The translations under genes and the position numbers were made by a program. DNA of 64,000 nt, taken from assembly GCA_040285745.1 (NCBI GenBank), contig JAUFOR010000008.1:1922001-1986000 (forward strand), in the 5' to 3' direction. This document shows positions 1 to 10,480 of the stretch, piece after piece. Every line of letters starts with the position of its first letter. Position 1 is the first letter of the stretch. Source of the DNA: Barthelona sp. PCE. Its lineage: Eukaryota; Metamonada: BaSk clade. The notes under the pieces were generated by a model. The model was not told the origin of the DNA. It saw only the letters and a program-made list of their open reading frames with translations, and did no database searches.

Positions 1-3000
1 AATAGACTGACTGGTCTTCTTCAGTATAACCTGTTCCTCCAATGTAAATGCGTCAAGAACGATACACTTGCCGTTGTTTGTACACGCAATTAGGTATGAA
101 CCGAATAGCGTTGTGCATGTCAAGTTATGCACATTTGTTGATATTATGTGGTGACCATTATACGTAAACAATGTCACTAAACCACTCTTGTAGACCACAA
201 TGAAGTAATTCTCGAGCGTGAATATTTCGTGGACAGGGTCAGTGACCTGTAAATCGATGCATCTCAGAAGACGGCCTGAAAATAAAGAATGTATGAGGAT
301 AGAACCATCAATAGCTCCTGAAATGACAACGTCCAGATCGAATGACGCCTTGACAGCGCTGATCCCATCGTTGTGACCCAGCAGCATGTGTAGAGGGCGA
401 GATAAGACCATTCCCTGATGTAATTGCCAGACGTAGCATGATGTATCCATCGATCCTGTAATGAGGAATCGCGACTTCTCATCGAAGCTAACAGCAGTGA
501 CGGGTGCCCTGTGCATCGCGAGGGATTGAATCAAGTTTCCATTGTTGTAGTCAAACAGACGGACGCTTGAATCCCACAACCCACCAATAACAATTATGCC
601 AGCGTCATCGCAAACATCAAAGATACGGCGGCCCTTGTTCACGTCAATGAACTGACAAACGTGGTTTGGCCGGAGCGCTAGTAATACTTTATGGTAGTTG
701 TGTTGGAAATGGAGTGGGAGCGCTTCTTCAAAATTACTGTGATTGACAATAGCGGCTGCCTCAATCTTGTGCATACATATCCACATGTCACGAGTAACAC
801 TCAAAAGAATATCGTTTTTGAATCGTATACCATCGGCAAGATCTGTACTGAACGAGAAGATGGGCTTTATGCTGGTGATATTTGGCACAAACGCATCAGT
901 ACGCTCATTTAGCGGCAGACGCTGAACATGGGGTGTATCCAGCAGTAGTGTTGGAGTTTGGCCGAAGGAGAGAAGTTCTTCCACCGACGGTTTCCATTCA
1001 CCCTTGAAGTCTGCAGCGTATGTTGCAGGCTTGAACAGGTTCTTTGCCTCACGAGCAGCCTCTCCACGCGACTGGTGACCGAATATTAAATCAATCCAAC
1101 GGTGGAGGTTGGCGCTTACATACTCGCTCTCAAGTGCAGCACGCATCGTTCGAATGAATGTATGCGGTGAGCCCTTGGCCCACGGCGGAAGATGCACATT
1201 ACTTATGTCAAGGATCTCACCCTCTGGTGTCTCCACGTCGCCGAAGAAAATGTTGTTTCCATTTAGCAGACAGTCGACCAAGTAGTAAAATTCGGGGATC
1301 AACTCTCTGTTATCTGCCTGGCTCATATTAATGGTCTCGAAAGCATCCGATAGTGAGTGGAACAGACGGCTGGGGTGATCAAAATGTCCAGACTGGAACT
1401 TAACATGGAGAGTCATAAATGGCTCAAGGCGAACCAAGAAAAGCATTACATATGCAGGTGTGGAGTAGTGCGATCCGTGTTGGTACCTGAGTTCCGGATC
1501 TGGGTGCGTGTACGGGAAACGTTCATCTAATTTTGCGTACTTTGAAGGATCAAGTGCAGCCATTGGCTTACTCAAATCTCTAAAGATTTTGGGATCGGAT
1601 AGATCAAGATCCTCGCTCTCAAAGTCAACAATTGTCCACGGAAACACCGGGTATTGTCCCAATGAGTTGTAGGATCGTCCTGAAAGTGTATTAAGGTGCA
1701 TAATGTAGTCGAAGTTCGAAATATCACCGCGTTGCCACGCTTCAGTCATCGCAGAATTCTCAAAGGCGTCCATTGCATTTAGAGGCACGACATTCAGTTT
1801 TGTTAGGGCCATACCGTTGATACGCTTCCAAAAGAGATCTCTCTTCTTTTTGGAGTCAAAACTGATGAAGTAACTCGCACGCGTCTCGAGGAAAAGCTCA
1901 ACTGCTGTGGGGTGAGCAAGGTAGTTGCGCGGGTACACGTGTCTGATGTGCTCTAAATCCACATGGAAGTCAGATGCAACGGTGATCTGTGTTGAATCAA
2001 GACTTAGTGCCTTTGACCGCTCCATTTCGCTCTCGCTCAAGTTTCGAGCGCTAACAAAGCGCAGGCTGGTCTTGCTCAACGAAAGGGTGCCGGGGGTTAC
2101 ATGTGAAACCAGAATCAAATCGCACGTGTCCTTGAATATAATATCCCCGCTCAACTCAAACAGTTCTTCCTCATTAACAACGTTCTCATTAAACGTTGTC
2201 AGCACAGAGTCAACATTGTTCTGATCGCTGACGTCCTCCTCAGTCTTCTTTCTACGGTTGGCTACATCTCGCCTGTATTCGTCATAGGACTCTCCCTTGT
2301 GGTTTGAAGCACTACTGCTCTCAACAAGACGGAGACGACGTCTATTTGAGGTCTCGTGTGGGTCGATCTCATAGAGTTTGGGCTCCGGCTCCTTCTGCGT
2401 CAAGGGAACGAGTTCTTCCTGAGAAGTACTGTCGAAAAAGCCCAGATGCGAGACGTGGAGATCTCTGAACTCTGGTGAATCATCAATATCAAAATGGCAT
2501 GCGAGCTTTAAAACGCTTGGAATGGGAATACTGCGGAAGATCACGGGTGACCAGGGTGCACGATCAGAGAGAACAACTGAAAGGATGTTTCGCCAAGCAG
2601 AGTTGACTCTCAAAAACAATTCCTGTGCAAAAACACGATCGTTCTCCATCAGTGCTGTGTTTGAACGGATGATTGAGTTTGCGCATTTATCGAACGTCTC
2701 AGCTGCCTGGGTGACACCACTGACAACAGTTTGTGATTGTCTGATGATCTTTCGGCTTAGGTTTGAAATATAACCCGGATAGATGCGGAATATTTCTGGT
2801 GATAGAATGAAAAAGAACTCGCCAAAAGATGAAAGTACATCAATCTCCGTTTTATCTTTTGATACAAGATTGAAAATATGCTTCTTTCGATTCAATTTCT
2901 TCTGAGAGAAAACTTCCAATACATCGGTTTCCAACCGCTCGTAGTACCCATTAATGAAACAGCCTACAAACTTGAAAGTAGAAGCGGTATTCAACAACGA

Positions 3001-6000
3001 TACGAGATCAAGGCCGTCATCCATCTCCTCGGTTTCAGATGGTGAAGCGAGAAGTTGAGTTTGTAGCTTGAGATGTGACCGCTTAAACAACATGCGTTCA
3101 GAGTCGTCCTCTTTGTGTACGGGGGACGTTGTTGAGCGATCCTCGGTTGGTGTGTCAAACTCTATACAGCTATCTGAGCCCACTGTGAGTGGGTTTTCGA
3201 TCTCTTTAAATGCATTGACGTCTGGTACCAATTCTAGTCTTGGTATCTTTGAAAACCGTGAAAAGAAAGTACTGCGGACTGTCAGGTAGTCCATCAAGAA
3301 ATCATAGAAAAGAAAGACAAGCTTCTGGAGCATACGGTGGATCAGTTGAATGCGTTTGAATGCATCAGTCTTACCAATGAAGATTCCATACTGTTTCAGA
3401 AGGCTGCTGTTTAAGGAGCCACTCGGGGAGTACCGTGTGCCGATCACCTTGAGATAGTGGTTGAGCAACGTGAACATTGTGCCCAATGTCGCCAAGATGA
3501 AATCAGTTCCCAGCCGTAATGCCATTTCCTTCACCAGCATGAAGAACTCTAGCAGATCGTTCAAAACGTTACGGAAGACCTCATAGCTGACTGTGTGATC
3601 CAATAGGAGCTCAAAGGAATTGAAAAGATAGATACTCGCTGTATTACCTTCGGGTAACAATGCCTTCATTGTTGAGCCCAGCCCCAAACCACTGAGATCG
3701 TGATTTGCATGCAGAGTGAGGTCGTCAAGTAACTGAGTCAGCTGCATTCTGATCTTTGTCGTTGAGACACCACATTCAAGTAAAATAGCAATGATCTTTG
3801 TGTACCCCACATACGTTGGGATCTGATGCGATACGATGTCAGGCAGTGAGCTTGCGTCGAAGTCATAGGAAACAGGGTGGGCGTGGGTAGGGTTCTCACG
3901 ACGGGGTTCCTCTTCTTCACAGATTCGAACCAGGAAGAATGAGTTCTCAGTTTCAAGTTCATCAACCTGCAGTGAATAAGTCTCTAGCGTTCTAAAAACT
4001 GCCTCCATCTGGCGCAGTTCCAGCGTGACATTATCGCCCGTGTTGATAGCTTCAAGACCTTCACTTAGTGTGATTAGTCGATCAGCATATGTGATGAGAG
4101 CAAAACAATTGTCAGCATACGGACTGGCCAGCTGTAGCTTTAGCATCGGGGCATCATCGCGTGCGCTTGTGAGCAGCTTACTGATGATTGCCCGCTGTAC
4201 AAACAGTGGATTAAGCTCGTTCTTAATACCATAATAGAATACGCTCTGCATGAATCGACGGAAGTGTGCAATATTACTCTTTGCATCACTCATTATGCAA
4301 TGGAGGCTTGCAGAAAATGCCTTGAGTAAGAATTCAAACACAACATTTGCATCATGGATGAATGTTGAGTCGAGTAGCTTGAACTTGTCAGGTTTTTTTT
4401 CGCTCTTTTTGGGCTTCTGCGTCCACCTTTCGATATTCTTATTACTGATACAGTGCGAGTACTGATGCTCAAAATGGGGATCGGCAAACGTATTAATGAT
4501 AGGATCTGTATCACACTCAAAAAACATGGTATATGTATCTTCGTCAGTCATCATACTCTCTGTCAGTTGATATCCTCTATATTTCAGAAGACGGACTGGT
4601 AAAAAAAGCAAGCTGAAGAAGTAAGGCTCCCAATGTACACTATTAACAAGAAGCTTTGATGCTGCGTCCTCTGAGCTGACAATGAGAAGACATAGCTCTT
4701 GTGCACCCTGCAAAAGGGTTCTACGCAGGAATGTAAGCTCTTCAAAGTCCTCGTTACCCTCATCCAGGTGGATTCCCTCCATGATGAGCGTCTCGATGCT
4801 CTTTTGAGTGCCATACAATGTGGCAATGTATATAGGAAGCAGTTCAGAAAGGACGATAGGCACCTGCATATTGTAAAGAGATCCAAAGTCCTGATCAGGG
4901 TCATATACACTCACATGTCCCTGTAGCGTGAAGAATATGTGCTTCACAGCTGGCAGAGACCATGAATAGTGAGAGAATGAGCTTGAAATATGTAGCACAA
5001 ATTGATCTGTGTTCTTGAGATCGTTTGCCATTTTTGGATGCTCTCTGCACATGAACTGATACAGAAAAACAATGATGTCGAAGCCTAGTGTGCGCACCAT
5101 CTCGTTTTCGCACTCAAGAAGCGATATGATGAGACCGACACCGTCTATTTGAACCAGGCACTCATAAAAGTCTGTTCGATTATTGGCCAACATGCGTGCT
5201 ATAAAGAAGAGGAAGTCGTGGACATCATACGGATACTTTGATCCAATAATTGTGCCGAAAACTGCTTGGAGGAACTCTGTTGTACACTGACATTGCTCAA
5301 GGTTGAAGCACAAGTCTAAAATGTCAAATATGACGGACCTGCAGTTTTTCACAGACGTCAGGTCACACCGAAACGCATCGTAATCTCTACCATCAAACTG
5401 CAAAAATATGTTTTCATGGCCGAATATAGTGCGTAATAATCTGATTAGAGGAAGGAGATTGATCTCATTAAAGAAGAGAGTCGTGAGCTTCTCATCCGCT
5501 AGCAACCTTGTGTACAGCGCGTTTACCATCTGGTAACGCAACTCATATGTTGGCAGATGACGCAACAGTCGTTGGTTGAGGAAGAAAGCATTGATAGTTT
5601 GCACCAGTAGACGTTCATTAGCCATACTCAAGAAATCACTCAAACAATTACATATCATTGCATTAAAATGTACAGTTGACGATGACTCGAAAACTCGCGC
5701 AATTATATAGGGACCATCCATAAGCTGGAAGGTGTTTTGGGCAGAGGGTGAGTGCCTTAGCAGAGACAAAAAGACGTTGAGAACGGCATTTAGGACAACA
5801 TCACTGTGAAGATTCAACATCTCCTTCTCAGCAAAAGAAAGCGAACTTGTCCACTTACTTTCTGGTAGTTCTTTGCACTCTTCTTCTGGCTGAATGAGAA
5901 ACCTCTCACGAGGGAGGTCCAACTGTGTGATGATGGGGAAGAGGAGCGCAAGGCCACCAATCGAAAAGATGATCTGACTCACATCTTGTGTTTGGACGAT

Positions 6001-9000
6001 TGTTACTCCAAATAGGTCCAGATCAACATCTAGGTTGCCAGTAAACGGCTTAAAGTTTGCCTTTTTCGTTGAGAAAAGAGCAGAGAACGCAAAGCACAAC
6101 GATTTTCGAACTTCATCAGTGAGGATGAACTCAAATGAATTGCAGTTGACGTTAGAATCGAACTGATATGCAGTAAAAAGTGTCTGTGGGTCAAAGTTGT
6201 GAATGTAATTAGGTCCAAGCGCATACAATTGCTCAATCTGGATAACAGAGAACACCGAATCAAACATCAACATTGAGGCAATACGACCGCAAAAAGAGTG
6301 CTCGAGCACACTGCGCCCGTCAACAAGGCAAGAGCCATAGACGAGGTTGACATCGTTGTGACGGAATGATGGATACTGGATATGCTTACCAGGGCCCAAC
6401 TGTGCACCGTTTAAGAATAATGAAAGCACACAGTTACGACTGAACGATTTTCTTTCCAGCATGACACACATATGGTACCATTTATCAAGTTCAATTTTGT
6501 ATTTTTGACTGTGACGCTCTGAACCATACTGAATTATGATTGCATTTTTCTGGAGATGTACCATAAACAAGTCCTCAAGCGGAGCATCAGCCTCGCCCAT
6601 GCAAAAGATACACGGCTTGGTGCTATCGCTACGGAAGTAGTCGACGGAAAACCAAAGAGAGAACACCATATGCTCGCTTGGAATCATTGCCTTTGTGAGG
6701 TTCTCCATTGTGATGAAGCTAGCTGAAGAAACACTTGCGTCACCGAAGCGGAAAAAAGATATTGGCTGAATACTGCGATCAAAGAGATTTCTCAGTATTG
6801 ATATCAGGAAGGCATAGTCCTTTCGCAAATACGAGAAGGTGTTGCCATTTGAATCACTTTCATGTGCGGTTTGGAGCATACTGAAGAATAGCTTAAACTC
6901 TTTAGCGCTAACATAGAATGACATGAGGCCCTCCACAAGCGAGAAGAGCAAGCGGACAGATTGGACAGACATGCGGTACAGCTTCTCTTCCTCTGTCAAT
7001 AAACCTGTTGGGAGCAATGTGAGTTCAGACTGGGTTGGGGTGGCTGGAATGACACCGCCCATTGCTGGGAGAACTCTTCGCAACATGAGAAGCGCCTTGT
7101 GGCACAACTCGTGCTTGCACGCTGCTGATCTGTTTTCAGTGGAGAGCATGATGTTATGCAGATAAAGCTCGATAACTATCTCGTGGAGATCTATGTTAGT
7201 CAACGGGAAAAGGTCAAACACTGTGTGCACGGCATCCCAGTTGACGAGAGGTACGTGGCTTCCCGGTTGCATATTATTCTTTAGAATCTCAATGAGTTCA
7301 TCATGTTCCAGGTGGATCATATTATTGTGCAGTGGGAATGCTCCGCTTGTACAAAGGGAAAAAAGACAGACGGACACGAATGCATCAATGCGTCCAACGC
7401 GTTGCACTAAGATGGTTTTGAAATTTTCATAAGTGAATGAAGATCTGAAAAAAACCTGATTCTCTTCGTTGTCGTTTAGCAGAAATACAAACATCTTGAA
7501 AATAAGAAGAAAGACAGCCTTGTCCTCTGCGAAGCTTGAGACTAAAAGATTCATCAGGAACAGAAAGAACCTTGAGTCACGCATTGTCTTCTGAAAAAAT
7601 GGTTTGTTCTTCAGAACAATGAGCGACAGGAAAGAAAGGTTATCAATCACAAACCCGGTCAAATCCGTGTTCTGTGTTGTGGTTTCAACCATCAGAAAAT
7701 CAATATAAGATGAGAAAAACTGCCTGATCGTTTCTGTATCATTGGAGTACGAAAGGGTCTCAAAAAGAGGTGTGATGTTGAATAAGATCGATGGCCTAAA
7801 GAAGTGAATGTTGAGTATGTTAAAGATGCAATTGCGGAAGGCAAAATCACTTGCACTTAGCAGTTGGTATTGTGAATCAACAAGCAAAGCATTTTGCAGT
7901 TTCATGAGCATGAACACGCATGCAAACGTTGAGATCTTCACTGATAATGGGTTGTCCGGAAAGACAGAGTGCAGTTGCTGGTTAATGGGACAGATCCTCC
8001 ACGAGAGGATTTCTCCATCTTTCTGTACGCGTAGCAGCGTATTAAACACATGAGTCTCAATGGAATCCCGCCATTCACTGACAAAAATGGTATTGATCAA
8101 TGTGGAAAGAACAGTGGAAATTATTGGAGCAGAGTTGAGCGCAAGATGAACACCTTTCATCTCCGAGTTGCGACAAAGACACCACACCAAAAGGATGCTA
8201 CTTACATCCAAAGTCAGTTGTGGTGACATGCCATCAACCATTCCAAGGAGTTTGTTAACGAGATTAAAGTTATTGAACCATTGCAGAGAAAAGATAATGA
8301 GTTCAATGCACTGTTGATAGAGAATAGGACTGTACTGCGATCCAAATTCTGTGCGGAAAGACCCAGCCATTGTACTTGACAAGAGGAATTTCTCAAACTC
8401 GCATTCAGCAAGAGCTTGAGCACAGTGCGCTTTTGGCAGACAATCGCCAATAATATTCAGCGCAACGTATTGTACTTCAAGTGATGGGGCACCATCGAAC
8501 TGATGCACGAACTCGATTATCATTTTGAATGTTCGCACTAACAAATCGTGCTTAAGTTCACTATCCCACTCTGTATTCTCTGAAATGAACCAAATAAACT
8601 CTCGTATCCTCATGTATAGCCACTCAAGGTATTCGCTCTCATATTCCTTCTGTTTTGTGTTGAACTGTGAGAAGCGTGGGAGTGTTACGTTCTCTGGCTT
8701 TGAAAAAACATCTCGACTCAGATATTCAACGTCATTCACCTCATCTTGTATAGATTTCAGGTTGAATGTAGATAGAGATGCCTCGCTCTTGTTTATAACA
8801 ATTGCAGTGTTTATGACTTGAACAGAACTAGCACGTTTGAGCAGAGATGTTAAGACTGGTTTCATTCCTGTGTAAACAACAAAAATATCACCATCAAGGT
8901 CGAAATTATAGTCCATATTGTACCTGAAAAAGTGTGATCCTTCTAATAATACAATGAAAGTATCAGAAAAATCTGCAAAAAACTGTGATAGTTTTGGAAA

Positions 9001-10254
9001 ACCATCCAAATTGATGAAATGATTGCGACAATCATCGTGCAGGCACAGAAACCTAACAATTGCTAGAATAGATGAGAAATAAGAAGTTATCTCATCGCAA
9101 AATGTAAAGTCTTTCTTTGACGAACCGCATTCTTTCCACTCAATTTTAAATGCTTCAATCTGATGGAGACAATGGATGTCATCTTTGAAATTCATGAAAT
9201 GGTCCAGCAAAGTGAGCATACTACTTGAGTTGAAACTTATTGTTGTGAGACCATGATGTCTGATCAAAAGTCTTCCAATTGTTTCAACAAAAGTCAACCG
9301 CAATCTCCACGTCTCCTTATCGTATCTAGTCCAATATATGGTCCTGAATGCATCAAACAAACGGATCAAAACATGGATACCACTGCAGTTACTCAGAATT
9401 TCCATTGCTGGGTGCATTTCGCTGCTTGGCCAGTCAACAGCCCAGTTGAAAACTGGTGCAGCTATCTGTATAAACTTACAGTATTCCACAGCAACACCGA
9501 TGCACATGCTTAAACAAGCAGAATGTAATACACCATTGAAAACTACACTGTCTTCCGGCTGATATGCGATGAACTTGCTCATTTGAACAAGAAGAGGCTT
9601 CATCAGTTCAGCTATTTCCATGTAAAACTTCTCCAGCACTTGGACTAAATCTTTCTGTGCTTGGTTAACATGGAATGAACTGTTGAACCCTTCTCCAACA
9701 GCCTCTGCACCACGATAGGTTACCCATAGAGAAGGAAACTCCATAGAATAAAACAAAAGATTGACGAATCGCAGTGATTCCAGACAGGATTCCAAAAGTT
9801 CTATGTATGGTTCAGCCTTGTACATTAAACCGTATGGATCTTCGCACATAGGGCGAAATTCCTCCCCCAGCATGATTTCCAACTCATCAAATGGCTTAAC
9901 ATCCCTGGGGAAGGAACCATTTTTGAAAAGTGGGTCACTCGGTATAACTAATACCTTTCTAATACAACAAACAAGACTCTTTATGCCAATTAGATAGCAA
10001 TCTAAAAACTCTTTATCATCAAGTATGACTATTTCGCTTGGAATCAAATTAAAGAACGCGTTATAACTCTTAGAGAACTTGACAAACTTGCTAATCATCG
10101 TTGACGGTTCTGGGCAATCCAGATAATCATCCCACGCTGACATTAGATCATTGTTGTGCAAGAAAAAACTGGGATTCGGTCTATAATCGAATTTGCGATT
10201 TTCAGCATCGGTAGATACCGGTGTCCTTGAAAACAATCTTGCAAAGAAACTCAT
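1..10254 (-). CDS. Giant PH-BEACH-WD40 protein (LYST/neurobeachin/WDFY3 class), 3' end beyond the window
   Basis: The start ATG is at 10252-10254 (product begins MSFFARLFSR). The frame is the same at the N-terminus, in the BEACH region and at base 1, and a dozen sampled lines in between show no in-frame stop, so at least 3418 codons appear to be one exon. About 1180-1375 is a concanavalin A-like lectin segment within long helical, armadillo-like stretches. A PH-BEACH domain lies at about 2700-2820 and the BEACH domain at about 2820-3100, with landmarks YIMHLNTLSGRSYNSLGQYPVFPW, shortened here to SYNSLGQYPVFPW, and LPPWAKGSP. WD40 repeats follow from about 3119 (e.g. LITGSMDTSCYVWQL) and continue off the edge. 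Known members act in lysosome-related organelle size, autophagy and vesicle traffic. Whether a FYVE domain ends it (WDFY3 type) cannot be seen, so the subfamily is undecided. Confidence 0.93.
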   Translation of the reverse strand, partial: MSFFARLFSRTPVSTDAENRKFDYRPNPSFFLHNNDLMSAWDDYLDCPEPSTMISKFVKFSKSYNAFFNLIPSEIVILDDKEFLDCYLIGIKSLVCCIRKVLVIPSDPLFKNGSFPRDVKPFDELEIMLGEEFRPMCEDPYGLMYKAEPYIELLESCLESLRFVNLLFYSMEFPSLWVTYRGAEAVGEGFNSSFHVNQAQKDLVQVLEKFYMEIAELMKPLLVQMSKFIAYQPEDSVVFNGVLHSACLSMCIGVAVEYCKFIQIAAPVFNWAVDWPSSEMHPAMEILSNCSGIHVLIRLFDAFRTIYWTRYDKETWRLRLTFVETIGRLLIRHHGLTTISFNSSSMLTLLDHFMNFKDDIHCLHQIEAFKIEWKECGSSKKDFTFCDEITSYFSSILAIVRFLCLHDDCRNHFINLDGFPKLSQFFADFSDTFIVLLEGSHFFRYNMDYNFDLDGDIFVVYTGMKPVLTSLLKRASSVQVINTAIVINKSEASLSTFNLKSIQDEVNDVEYLSRDVFSKPENVTLPRFSQFNTKQKEYESEYLEWLYMRIREFIWFISENTEWDSELKHDLLVRTFKMIIEFVHQFDGAPSLEVQYVALNIIGDCLPKAHCAQALAECEFEKFLLSSTMAGSFRTEFGSQYSPILYQQCIELIIFSLQWFNNFNLVNKLLGMVDGMSPQLTLDVSSILLVWCLCRNSEMKGVHLALNSAPIISTVLSTLINTIFVSEWRDSIETHVFNTLLRVQKDGEILSWRICPINQQLHSVFPDNPLSVKISTFACVFMLMKLQNALLVDSQYQLLSASDFAFRNCIFNILNIHFFRPSILFNITPLFETLSYSNDTETIRQFFSSYIDFLMVETTTQNTDLTGFVIDNLSFLSLIVLKNKPFFQKTMRDSRFFLFLMNLLVSSFAEDKAVFLLIFKMFVFLLNDNEENQVFFRSSFTYENFKTILVQRVGRIDAFVSVCLFSLCTSGAFPLHNNMIHLEHDELIEILKNNMQPGSHVPLVNWDAVHTVFDLFPLTNIDLHEIVIELYLHNIMLSTENRSAACKHELCHKALLMLRRVLPAMGGVIPATPTQSELTLLPTGLLTEEEKLYRMSVQSVRLLFSLVEGLMSFYVSAKEFKLFFSMLQTAHESDSNGNTFSYLRKDYAFLISILRNLFDRSIQPISFFRFGDASVSSASFITMENLTKAMIPSEHMVFSLWFSVDYFRSDSTKPCIFCMGEADAPLEDLFMVHLQKNAIIIQYGSERHSQKYKIELDKWYHMCVMLERKSFSRNCVLSLFLNGAQLGPGKHIQYPSFRHNDVNLVYGSCLVDGRSVLEHSFCGRIASMLMFDSVFSVIQIEQLYALGPNYIHNFDPQTLFTAYQFDSNVNCNSFEFILTDEVRKSLCFAFSALFSTKKANFKPFTGNLDVDLDLFGVTIVQTQDVSQIIFSIGGLALLFPIITQLDLPRERFLIQPEEECKELPESKWTSSLSFAEKEMLNLHSDVVLNAVLNVFLSLLRHSPSAQNTFQLMDGPYIIARVFESSSTVHFNAMICNCLSDFLSMANERLLVQTINAFFLNQRLLRHLPTYELRYQMVNALYTRLLADEKLTTLFFNEINLLPLIRLLRTIFGHENIFLQFDGRDYDAFRCDLTSVKNCRSVIFDILDLCFNLEQCQCTTEFLQAVFGTIIGSKYPYDVHDFLFFIARMLANNRTDFYECLVQIDGVGLIISLLECENEMVRTLGFDIIVFLYQFMCREHPKMANDLKNTDQFVLHISSSFSHYSWSLPAVKHIFFTLQGHVSVYDPDQDFGSLYNMQVPIVLSELLPIYIATLYGTQKSIETLIMEGIHLDEGNEDFEELTFLRRTLLQGAQELCLLIVSSEDAASKLLVNSVHWEPYFFSLLFLPVRLLKYRGYQLTESMMTDEDTYTMFFECDTDPIINTFADPHFEHQYSHCISNKNIERWTQKPKKSEKKPDKFKLLDSTFIHDANVVFEFLLKAFSASLHCIMSDAKSNIAHFRRFMQSVFYYGIKNELNPLFVQRAIISKLLTSARDDAPMLKLQLASPYADNCFALITYADRLITLSEGLEAINTGDNVTLELRQMEAVFRTLETYSLQVDELETENSFFLVRICEEEEPRRENPTHAHPVSYDFDASSLPDIVSHQIPTYVGYTKIIAILLECGVSTTKIRMQLTQLLDDLTLHANHDLSGLGLGSTMKALLPEGNTASIYLFNSFELLLDHTVSYEVFRNVLNDLLEFFMLVKEMALRLGTDFILATLGTMFTLLNHYLKVIGTRYSPSGSLNSSLLKQYGIFIGKTDAFKRIQLIHRMLQKLVFLFYDFLMDYLTVRSTFFSRFSKIPRLELVPDVNAFKEIENPLTVGSDSCIEFDTPTEDRSTTSPVHKEDDSERMLFKRSHLKLQTQLLASPSETEEMDDGLDLVSLLNTASTFKFVGCFINGYYERLETDVLEVFSQKKLNRKKHIFNLVSKDKTEIDVLSSFGEFFFILSPEIFRIYPGYISNLSRKIIRQSQTVVSGVTQAAETFDKCANSIIRSNTALMENDRVFAQELFLRVNSAWRNILSVVLSDRAPWSPVIFRSIPIPSVLKLACHFDIDDSPEFRDLHVSHLGFFDSTSQEELVPLTQKEPEPKLYEIDPHETSNRRRLRLVESSSASNHKGESYDEYRRDVANRRKKTEEDVSDQNNVDSVLTTFNENVVNEEELFELSGDIIFKDTCDLILVSHVTPGTLSLSKTSLRFVSARNLSESEMERSKALSLDSTQITVASDFHVDLEHIRHVYPRNYLAHPTAVELFLETRASYFISFDSKKKRDLFWKRINGMALTKLNVVPLNAMDAFENSAMTEAWQRGDISNFDYIMHLNTLSGRSYNSLGQYPVFPWTIVDFESEDLDLSDPKIFRDLSKPMAALDPSKYAKLDERFPYTHPDPELRYQHGSHYSTPAYVMLFLVRLEPFMTLHVKFQSGHFDHPSRLFHSLSDAFETINMSQADNRELIPEFYYLVDCLLNGNNIFFGDVETPEGEILDISNVHLPPWAKGSPHTFIRTMRAALESEYVSANLHRWIDLIFGHQSRGEAAREAKNLFKPATYAADFKGEWKPSVEELLSFGQTPTLLLDTPHVQRLPLNERTDAFVPNITSIKPIFSFSTDLADGIRFKNDILLSVTRDMWICMHKIEAAAIVNHSNFEEALPLHFQHNYHKVLLALRPNHVCQFIDVNKGRRIFDVCDDAGIIVIGGLWDSSVRLFDYNNGNLIQSLAMHRAPVTAVSFDEKSRFLITGSMDTSCYVWQLHQGMVLSRPLHMLLGHNDGISAVKASFDLDVVISGAIDGSILIHSLFSGRLLRCIDLQVTDPVHEIFTLENYFIVVYKSGLVTLFTYNGHHIISTNVHNLTCTTLFGSYLIACTNNGKCIVLDAFTLEEQVILKKTSQSI

Positions 10255-10480
10255 ATGCCCATGAATAAGGTAGATAGAGTGAAGAAAATGTATAACATTG
10301 ATATTGTCTCATTTTTGTTATTTTAAATTGTACATATGGGTAGATATTAGATGCCGTAGAAGAGTAAAGAGATTGATTTAGTCTAAATCTCATTCATTTT
10401 TTACCGGTCTTACTTCCAACAGTATTGGGATCGCGTTGATTGCACAATGTGAACAGCGAATTGTTATATCTTGTTTACTC
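10255..10480. other. Intergenic spacer upstream of the BEACH gene
   Basis: AT-rich, 226 bp. On the minus strand a TTCA trinucleotide lies about 10 bases before the BEACH ATG, as in many other genes here. An overlapping small reading frame on the minus strand (10202-10393) starts in this spacer, runs out of frame into the BEACH N-terminus and is not considered a gene. Confidence 0.4.

Noticed and set aside
10202-10393. Minus-strand short frame overlapping the BEACH start
   Set aside because: Out of frame with the giant gene and overlaps its first codons; more likely an upstream out-of-frame stretch.
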